The notes below the pieces were generated by a model. It saw only the letters and a program-made list of their open reading frames with translations, did no database searches and was not told the DNA's origin. From Metellina segmentata (taxonomy: Eukaryota > Arthropoda > Arachnida > Araneae > Tetragnathidae): 64,000 nt of DNA. Position 1 is the first letter of the stretch, and each line of letters begins with the position of its first letter. A program made the translations under genes and the position numbers. Positions 56,771 through 64,000 of this stretch are shown here, piece after piece. The stretch spans positions 20,784,714 through 20,848,713 of the forward strand of contig OX375880.1 in the NCBI GenBank assembly GCA_947359465.1, read 5' to 3'.

Positions 56771-57955
56771 ACTTCCAGGAATACATAAGAGTAAATAACT
56801 CAAACATTTACTGAACAAAGAATGTATTTAGTGTAAAAAACAGAAAACTACATATTTAAAAATTAAAAATATAAATAAAAATTTGAAAAATACAAACATA
56901 GGAACAAAAAAAAAAAAAAACATTACATTTCTTACACATTAACAATGCCCTCAAATTGGAAAACTTTTTTAAGGACTTCTTTGCTACAGGTTGTAGTAGG
57001 TAAAATTGCTTTGACATGGTCTTTGGTAACACATAATTAGTCTTTTTCAACCACAGTAAAAGTAAAAGTTAAATTCCATCAATACCTACAGCGAATTTAG
57101 TCTATGCATTATAGATGTATTTGAGTCCGATGATCTCAAACTCCACTTCTGAAACGACATACACCCTTCATACATATGAAAAATGGGCTTTGTCTCCCTT
57201 TCCCCCCCTCAACATCTACAAGCAGAAACGTTGTCGTTTCAATGTCTTCCATGAATGGCACCAAAATATTTAACTTCCCCTACAAGCTAGTATTCTATAG
57301 TTTTCTCGAATGTTTGGAGAACTTCAAACTCTTCATCGTCATCATATTAGTTCATTCTTTCAATAGTTACTCACTCTCGCTGTCCTCGAGTTCTGCTTTC
57401 CTTTCCATTTGCTTCTTTTTTTAATTCTTGCTTACTTCCTGGCTCTTTCACTTTCTTCTCATCTGGTTTCCTTTTGTTATTTTTCTCTTCTGTCTCCTTC
57501 AATCGTGACAGAACTTGGACCACCATAGGAAAAGGACTTCACCATATGTGTGACGTTTTAGTAAATCCGTCTTCCTGCTTCCCAAAAACACGAAAGATGC
57601 AATAAAACGTAATTCAAACGTACTAAATACAATTAAATACAAATTACACGGAAAAACACATTAGTTTTCCATCCAAATTGAGCGAAACTATTGGCAAAGT
57701 TATGTTTACAATTACCCCGTCCCTTGAAATATATGGGGTAATGGTAAACATGCAACTGTAGGTGCATTAAAGTTCCCTGAAGGAAAAGTCAATGATTTTC
57801 TGTTCGATAGAAACATAACTGACCGTAGTAAATAATTGGAACACCATACCTTTCAAAATAATGCGGAGGGCAGTAAAAAATGCAGCACACAAGAACTTTA
57901 AAACCCGAACGTTTCAACCACAAATTTTTCAACTAAACAAATTGCTATCAGATAA
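56771..57955. other. Stretch without a supported gene
   Basis: AT-rich to about 57050. From 57170 to 57540 the minus strand has a lysine/glutamate-rich reading (for example LKETEEKNNKRKPDEKKVKE) with stops that I cannot assign. The rest is unremarkable. Confidence 0.35.
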
Positions 57956-57959
57956 TTAG

Positions 57960-58136
57960 ATATCTCATTAAATTCATTTTAAACTGTTCTAAATTAAATT
58001 TTTAAATTCGAGCTTCTCACAAAAAGTGCAAAAAATTCGAACTGCCTCTGTGCCAAATCTTATTACGGTAAGTGCCATATATTCGTAATAACAGTACCCA
58101 CATACACATAAATACTTCCTTTTATAACAGTAGAGA
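57960..58136 (-). mobile_element. Non-autonomous Helitron, 5' terminal part
   Basis: On the minus strand TCTCTACTGTTATAAAAGG starts at 58136, followed by a form of the TTTGGCACAGAGG block. The 3' end was not found; sequence to the left of about 57960 no longer matches. Confidence 0.75.
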
Positions 58137-58139
58137 TAA

Positions 58140-58599
58140 GGACTCGCATTTAATGACTTTTCTAATTTGTTTCTCAGCGAAATTGACTTTCCACTTTTCC
58201 AATCAACAGATCGCACGCACGTTCGTGAAATGTTTTGAATCATTTGACTTCTGCCCTCCGTGTGTCCCAAACATCTGCACACAAGAGCCCATGACCGTTA
58301 TTCATTAAAATTGAACTTCTAGTTCAAACGAAACTAAATCATTCGCGAAAATGACATGAAGAATACTGTCATATATTTAATTTGATGGTCTCTGATTGGA
58401 CGAGTCCCGTACAGCGTCGTGACTCAATTGGTACGTGAACCCTTTGGAAATAACTTGCCTCTCGTCTTGGACAGGGTCACTTTTAGTCGAATTCATGACC
58501 GGAATTCCGTTTCATGTTGAAAAACGAAAAAGGTTTCTCTATTTATCAGAGCCATTATACAATTAAAAAGGGGAATTTATATAACTTTCCAAAAAACGT
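58140..58599. other. Stretch without a recognised feature
   Basis: No gene-like frame, inverted ends or family motif recognised. Confidence 0.4.
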
Positions 58600-58790
58600 T
58601 TCCGCTACCGCAGGATTGAAAACTCGCTTTTATCGCTCGATTGTTAGACGGTTTCCCGAGAAAGTACGGATAAGAAAATTACGAAATTAACATGGTTTGT
58701 TCAAAATTGTTCAGAAAACAAGACGAATAAGATTTTTTTTTGTATGCGGCTGTTTTTTTAGGGTTTATTAAGTGTTAAAATTGAAAGAGC
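58600..58790 (-). repeat. Dispersed repeat, copy 3 of 3
   Basis: AGACGGTTTCCCGAGAAAGT, ACGAAATTAACATGG and GGGTTTATTAAGTGTTAAAA are the reverse of blocks at 36020-36215. No coding. The three copies define a repeat family without recognisable ends. Confidence 0.6.
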
Positions 58791-60326
58791 GAACCTTGTA
58801 TATTTAATTAATTAACCTAAACGGTGGTTTAAACTTTGTATCAGGCATTGTGAATACGGTTTTTGATAACCTGGGGATTATCGTTAATCCGCGTTTTAGC
58901 TCGGACTTGCGAATACGGCCGTCAGAGTTGCAATCTCGTAAATGATAATAATTCTGAAACATAATTTGGGATGAAAAATAACATAAATTGCACAAAAATG
59001 TAAAATAAAAATTAATGGTGAACATAAAGTTTTATCATAACAATGATGCAGTTTCTAAATGTATCATATTATTTAGAATTTAATAGCAATAATCGATTAT
59101 TAACAGCATTAATACACAACTAAAACACTATTTAACAGAAGAAACAAATACACAATTTTGACAACAATTCTCAAACCTTTCACGGGAATGCAATGTATAG
59201 GGACACTCACTCTTTACCCACTCTTTCTTTAGTGTATTTGAGTGCCCTTTAAAACCACTTCTCTTTAATATGTATCTTTTATTCTAAAGCTGACACTTGC
59301 AAGTTTGTAATGAATACTTTCTTCATGAATTAATTAAATAATTCTATTTAGAAATTAGTTTATTCATACACACAGAGTAGGGGAAACAATTAGAGCTTTT
59401 ACTATTTGTTAAATTGCGATGCTTCCTTTTTATCGTCGATCGAAACAACTCTGTTGGTTTTGTATATCCATTCAAATATCGAAAACCTCATCATTATCTC
59501 TCAGTAAATATAGGAAATATCTCTGCTAAACAAGGGTTCGATGTTGAGTTTTTTCTTAGTAGTGAATTCAGAGATAAAAATTTCCAAATTGTCAAATAAC
59601 GCAATAAAAGCATTAAACTGAAAATTGTCTCTATGACACATGTTGTACTCCCAAATGCTTGTTTTATGTCGCATCAAATTTTTCTATTTTTTCTAAAGTA
59701 CATTGTTGGATGTAAAAAAGTGTTCATTGCATCATTTGGGTTGATGATTTGTACATTTAAAATACTGGTTTTATGAACTAGTCATTACGTAACAACCTTT
59801 AAGTGTTTTGTATTTTAAACATATATCAAAGAAGGAAATTTGTTTGAAGAATTCTGTGAAGAGGTTATTGCCAGTTAATTGTTTCTGGAGCTATATTTTA
59901 TTTTGCATGCATCCCGTTATGAAATTTTCCATTAGTGTTCTTCGCAATGAATTATAATTCATATTTTAGGGTGTGTTGACCTATAGAACTACAAAATAAG
60001 TTTTAATATTTTAGTGTTATACAAAATCTGCATTAAGAATGAAATATTTTAAGGTTCTGTCAAGTAATAACATTTTTGTTTACGTCAGTTAAAAAGACGT
60101 TTCTTGTACAATATCTTGCATCCATCAACATAGTTAAAATATGCGATGCATATGGATACATTTATCAATCCGTTTTTACTTATTTACCGATTTACTAATG
60201 GAATTAAACATAACATTAAACTATAAATTATCTTACTTTACAGTTCGTAATAATCAAAGAAAGCAATGTGACGATCTGTAAAAGTAAATAGATACGTATT
60301 ACTTGAGAATTCCTCTTATATATTTA
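58791..60326. other. 1.5-kb AT-rich stretch, nothing recognised
   Basis: No reading frame with family character and no tandem repeat was found. It is the longest unassigned stretch in the right half of the window. Confidence 0.5.
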
Positions 60327-60500
60327 CTAGGCACTGAGTGGCTAGCCCGTGCCAGTTGCATTTGTGGAGATGTGAATTCGTAGCCTATTAGGATTTCTGC
60401 CATAACGGAGTTGCCCGTGGTGTTGTTTTGCTTCGCAAACCAAAATATATAATTATTTAATTGAAAAATTATTTATTAAAAGAAAATCAAACGTATAAGG

Positions 60501-61476
60501 CAATGATTCTCAACCTTTTTTTTTTCGTGGCACACTTTTAACGATTTCAAAATTTGGCGGCACACAAAGAAAAAGATAAGTCAAAAAGTTGTTTACTTAT
60601 TACTGTATACACTGTGTAAAATAGTTTATGATAATAATTTTGAATGTAAAATAAATAATATATTTTGTACTACAAAAACAACAGTACGGTTATTAAGGTA
60701 TTAATTACAAGGTAATAATAAGAATAATGAGAAATTTGAGCTTGATGTTTTTTGATTATTTCATTTATATTGGGTCGTAAAAATGACAATGCTACTCTCA
60801 TATCGTCTTCTACATTTAACAGTTTCGATCTTTATTTCGTTTTTATGTTGGTTAATACTGGAAATGAGAATTCACACAAATAAGATGTAGAAAATTGTAA
60901 TAATATTTTTAAAACTTTTTTGTCTGTCATGGGATAATTGCATCTAATGTTAATCCCAAAATAAATTGATTTTTCCGAATATTTTAAAATTAAATCTCGA
61001 TTATTAGAAAGCGAAATTAGTTCTTCCTCTTCATTCAAAGTTAATTCAAATACAGAAGTATTCGTTATCACAAAAGGATTACGAACCCAATAAAAAATTT
61101 TTATATTTAAATCGCCATCTGTTGGTAAAATGTGAAAAAAAAAACAACATTATCATACTTCTTTTACACTTCCTTTATATATTATTTGATTGAGGGGTGG
61201 AGGTGGGGATACTGGGAACACTTGAAATTTCTTAACGTTGAGGCGAATATTTCACTTTATGAAAGGTCACTGTTATCGAAGATAAAAACATTCTTTTAAA
61301 AATATGGTATTTAACTGTAAAAGCAACAGTTTTCCTTTACAGTGTACTTTTCTTCGATTTAAACAAACTTTATTCGTAATAAAAATTAAAAAAATAAAAA
61401 TTTAATTTTTACTACATACATTTCTAAAATTTGGCGGCACACAAAAGTGCCGCGGCACAGTGGTTGAGAATCACTG
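60501..61476. mobile_element. hAT transposon derivative with perfect 8-bp duplication
   Basis: Ends are CAATGATTCTCAACC and, on the other strand, CAGTGATTCTCAACC; sub-terminal GGCGGCACACAAA repeats lie near both ends. GTATAAGG flanks it at 60493-60500 and 61477-61484. A minus-strand transposase C-terminal fragment is inside. Most of a full hAT gene is missing, so this is a deletion derivative. Confidence 0.95.
60690..61130 (-). pseudogene. hAT transposase, C-terminal dimerisation domain
   Basis: The minus strand reads WVRNPFV, then ELTLNEEEELISLSNNRDLI, a FGINIRCNYP stretch, and LLQFSTSYLCEFSFPVLTNI, the conserved hAT C-terminal block (hAT dimerisation). A TAA interrupts after KTK (60832-60834); the same frame continues RSKLLNVEDDMRVALSF. 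Upstream catalytic regions are absent. The pattern is closest to ZBED5-type hAT proteins as I remember them. Confidence 0.85.
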
Positions 61477-62189
61477 GTATAAGGTATATGGTGTAAAAAA
61501 TATATATAGTGTAAAATATCTATATGGTGTAAAATATCTATATGGTGTAAAATTTTCCGCAGTTTCTCAAGAAATCAAAATGAATTAATCTCGAATTAAA
61601 CGAATGTCATTCAAATATGTTTGTTACCATTCCCATTTATTGCCAATACAAGAAAGGTGAAAAAAATTTGGCATGGTTCCAAAGGCTGACGTCAATAGTG
61701 AAGTCACAGAGGAAGAAAAGTCAATATTCATGTGGTTCTTCATTTCCGGAAGAAGAAAGAATGATGTATAAAACTTATTAAATCCATTTGAAAATGTTCT
61801 AGATCGAATTTTAAAATTCGCCGCAACCCAAAAATTCGGACTGTCTGAGTGCCATATCCCATTGATGTATGTGCTATAGATTCTACAGGACTTTGCGTGC
61901 AGAAAACAAACACTTCCTCTTACAATAGTAGAGATTCACCAATAGAATAATATTGGGTATTAATATATGAGCTTATGTAAAATATCCAGGCTTTATGGTT
62001 ACAGAGATAGCATAAACTTGTAATAGTAGAGGTTATAGATATAAATATGGAAACAAATGTCGATAAAAGCTTCCAATTGACCAATTGTTTGCCGAAAACG
62101 AGTGTTGAAGATGATACATAAGGACTGGCAATTAGTTGTTTTTAAATATCTTAAAGTGAAACGCGTTACTACTATGATTCCGTTGGTAT

Positions 62190-62470
62190 AGGTAGGTATA
62201 TAACTAACTTCGCACTGGAGGAACACAACGGATTGTTGGCGACGATTCAGGATCAATTCCGAATGGATCCATGCACAACAATTTTGAACCATAGACAGAT
62301 GGAGTCACACCTGAGCTGGCACTCCACTCCAAACTTACATACCACGTCAACGTGAGGATATTTGAGGCCACATCAGATTTAATGTGCACCAGAATTATTG
62401 GTACACGACGTTCTTTGGATGGTTCAGATCTAGCAACCCTTCGGTTGATACCATGGCCCGGCGACTTAGC
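62190..62470 (-). mobile_element. tRNA-derived SINE, old copy
   Basis: The family order is still visible: a CGCACTGGAGGAACACAACG block, CACCTGAGCTGGCACTCCAC and GTCAACGTGAGGATATTTG. Divergence is higher than in its neighbours; the tRNA-like head beyond 62400 is hardly recognisable. Confidence 0.75.
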
Positions 62471-62494
62471 GTAATAAACTTTGAAGGGGATGAT

Positions 62495-62793
62495 AAGGTA
62501 AGGTAAGGAAGTTTTAAATAACGTCTTACTAGAGTAACACAACGGGCTATTGACGACGGTCCGGGATCAATCCCCTAAGGGAAAGATTCGAGGACAACAC
62601 CACGTATTTTTGAACCACGGTCAGATGACGAGGCAACACCTGAGCTGGCACCCCACTCTCCAAACTTCCACACCACGTCAGATTTAAGGTGCATCATCCG
62701 CCTCTACACCATACGCTTACGAGTATCCATGCCCGGATTCGAACCAGGAACCATCTGATCTAGAGGCTAACACTTAACCACCAGACCACTTCC
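62495..62793 (-). mobile_element. tRNA-derived SINE, near full length
   Basis: From the tail (AAGGTAAGGTAAGG reversed) through CTAGAGTAACACAACGGGC and CACCTGAGCTGGCACCCCAC to the tRNA-like head: B box GGTTCGAATCCGG read on the minus strand near 62730-62742. No poly-A; the tail is a short tandem repeat. Confidence 0.9.
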
Positions 62794-62857
62794 AAGGTAA
62801 GGATTCGATATACTTGATGATGAATGGGTTGCCAAATCATATGTTGCCTCGTTATCT

Positions 62858-63113
62858 GAACACAACGGGCTATTGACAACGGTCCGGGGTCAGTCCCTTA
62901 AGGGAAAGATAAGAGGACAACACCTCGTAATTTTGAACCACGGTCAGATGACCAAACTTCCACATCAACCCAACGTGAGGACTTTCCGCCACAGCAGATT
63001 TAAGGTGTACCAGTCGCATACACACCATACGCTTACAAGCATCCATGCCCAGACCCAGATTCGAACCAGGAACCTTCCGATCTAGAAGTTAACACCTTAA
63101 CCACTATACCGAT
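62858..63113 (-). mobile_element. tRNA-derived SINE, tail truncated
   Basis: It starts at AACACAACGGGCTATTGAC, missing the first tail bases, and runs to the tRNA-like head with B box GGTTCGAATCTGG on the minus strand. A deletion of about 40 bp removed the GCTGGCACCCC block. Confidence 0.88.
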
Positions 63114-63114
63114 T

Positions 63115-63360
63115 CGACGACGGTCCGGGATCAATTCCCTAAGGGAAAGATTCGAGGACAACACCAATTATTTTTGAACTATGGTCAGATGACGAGGCAA
63201 CACCTGAGCTGGCACACCCCTCTCCAAACTTCCACACCAACCCAACGTGAGGACTTTCGGCCACGACATATTTCAGGTCCACCAGTCGCCTCTACACCAT
63301 ACGCTTACAAAAATCCATGCGCGTACCCGGATTCGAACCAGTAATTTTCTGATCTAGTAG
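63115..63360 (-). mobile_element. tRNA-derived SINE, tail truncated
   Basis: It begins directly after the previous copy with GACGACGGTCCGGGATC, lacking the tail part, and runs to a head with B box TGGTTCGAATCCGG on the minus strand. It abuts the next copy within a few bases. Confidence 0.88.
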
Positions 63361-63365
63361 CGAGG

Positions 63366-63696
63366 ATGGTAATGGTAATGGTAATTTTAGTTAACGTCGT
63401 ACTAGAGCAACACAACGGGCTATTGATGACTGTCCGGGATCAGTCCCTTGAGGGAAAGATCCGAGGACAACACCTCGTAATTTTGTACCACGGTCAGATG
63501 ACGAAGCCACACCTGAGCTGGCACTCCACTCTCCAAACTTCCACGCCAACCCAACGTGAGGACTTTCGGCCACGACAAATTTTAAGGTGCACCAGCCGCC
63601 TCTACACCATACGCTTACAAACATCCATGCCCGTGCCCGGATTCGAACCAGGAACCTTCCGATCTAGAGGCTAACACCTTAACCACTATACCGGTA
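63366..63696 (-). mobile_element. tRNA-derived SINE, full-length reference copy
   Basis: The minus strand runs from the tRNA-like head (TAGTGGTTAAGGTGTTAGCC as A box region; TGGTTCGAATCCGGGC as B box, 63636-63651) through a CACGTTGGGTTGGCGTGG block, a GCCAGCTCAGGTG block and GCTCTAGTACGACGTTAAC to an (ATTACC)n tail. About 330 bp. Transcribed by Pol III in the family model; moved by a partner LINE. Confidence 0.95.
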
Positions 63697-63713
63697 GGTC
63701 GGCATTTACCCGA

Positions 63714-64000
63714 AGGTAATGGTAATGGTAATTTTAGTTAACGTCGTACTAGAGCAACACAACGGGCTATTGACGACGGTCCGGGATCAGTCCCTTGAGG
63801 GAAAGATCCGAGGACAACACTTCGTAATTTTGAACCACGGTCAGATGACGAAGCAACACCTGAGCTGGCACCCCACTCTCCAAACTTCCACGCCAACCCA
63901 ACGTGAGGACTTTCGGCCACGACAGATTTAACGTGCACCAGCCACCTCTACACCATACGTTTACAAACATCCATGCCCGAACCCGGATTCGAACCAGGAA
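63714..64000 (-). mobile_element. tRNA-derived SINE, cut by the window edge
   Basis: It is nearly identical in order and sequence to the copy at 63366 from the (ATTACC)n tail to the B box; the A box lies beyond base 64000. Only 17 bp separate it from the previous copy. Confidence 0.95.

Larger units (their letters stand above)
60327..61934 (-). mobile_element. Non-autonomous Helitron with a hAT inserted
   Basis: On the minus strand the 5' end TCTCTACTATTGTAAGAGG starts at 61934. The 3' end is GCACGGGCTAGCCACTCAGTG followed by CCTAG and T, with CTAG at 60327-60330. The interior has the family motifs (GTAAAATTTTCCGCAG reversed near 61550; TTTGCTTCGCAAACC near 60427). Without the 976-bp hAT (60501-61476) and one copy of its 8-bp duplication the element is about 620 bp, close to the copy at 24336. 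Confidence 0.85.

Noticed and set aside
57176..57424. A plus-strand open frame with hydrophobic Phe/Leu/Ser-rich sequence
   Set aside because: Composition follows from the TC-rich strand; the opposite strand reads Lys/Glu-rich with stops. Neither is recognisable.
63600..63696. A tRNA gene suggested by TGGTTCGAATCC
   Set aside because: The motif recurs in all the SINE copies as part of the SINE head and is followed by the SINE body, not by a tRNA 3' half.

Overview
This window is repeat-dominated eukaryotic nuclear DNA, most likely from an arthropod and probably a spider. The inference rests on a two-MATH-domain plus BTB (TDPOZ-like) gene copy, a type strongly expanded in spiders, and on the mix of Helitron, Tc1, hAT, piggyBac, Ty3/gypsy, BEL/Pao and tRNA-derived SINE sequences. 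I see no bacterial operon, no intact host gene, no true tRNA or rRNA gene and no CRISPR array. Nearly every coding trace belongs to a decayed mobile element.

Layout. 1-20019 is one uninterrupted satellite array of about 86 head-to-tail monomers of 232 bp (later 231/232 bp). It is organised into higher-order repeats: an irregular 12-monomer (2784 bp) block on the left, and a regular three-monomer (694 bp) block on the right that is itself grouped into 2776 bp. The array stops at the base where the stop codon of a minus-strand Helitron polyprotein begins (20020-23630). That polyprotein has recognisable Rep (HUH) and Pif1-type helicase domains and is broken by one nonsense codon and two single-base frameshifts.

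24.3-34 kb holds non-autonomous Helitrons. One, at 25.4-29.0 kb, has a Helitron 5' end at each side and carries inverted fragments of a Rep gene. The stretch also contains a Tc1 5' part, a 20-bp minisatellite and decayed SINEs. 34-39.6 kb contains a perfect 22-bp hairpin, a Mutator-like element with 46-bp inverted ends and a 10-bp target duplication, a SINE, a hAT transposase remnant, a TTA-flanked MITE and another Helitron.

40.2-45.8 kb is a decayed Ty3/gypsy retrotransposon interrupted by three later insertions, each with its own target duplication: a 5'-truncated LINE (12 bp), a piggyBac derivative (TTAA) and a hAT MITE (8 bp). 46-48 kb has SINE pieces and a Helitron. 48.2-49.8 kb is the GC-richer MATH-MATH-BTB pseudogene. 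50.4-53.3 kb has a complete but inactive Tc1 (DD34E) and a second Tc1 remnant. 53.8-61.9 kb has Helitrons, a BEL/Pao reverse transcriptase split by an inserted hAT-like fragment, and a hAT inserted in a Helitron with a perfect 8-bp duplication. 62.2-64.0 kb is a run of six same-orientation tRNA-derived SINEs that leaves the window.

The elements do not form a pathway. They record a layered insertion history next to a large satellite, as expected of heterochromatin. The signals most worth following are the satellite/Helitron junction, the two satellite higher-order organisations, and the twin-5'-end Helitron. All coordinates were read by eye; monomer counts and some outer element edges are approximate.
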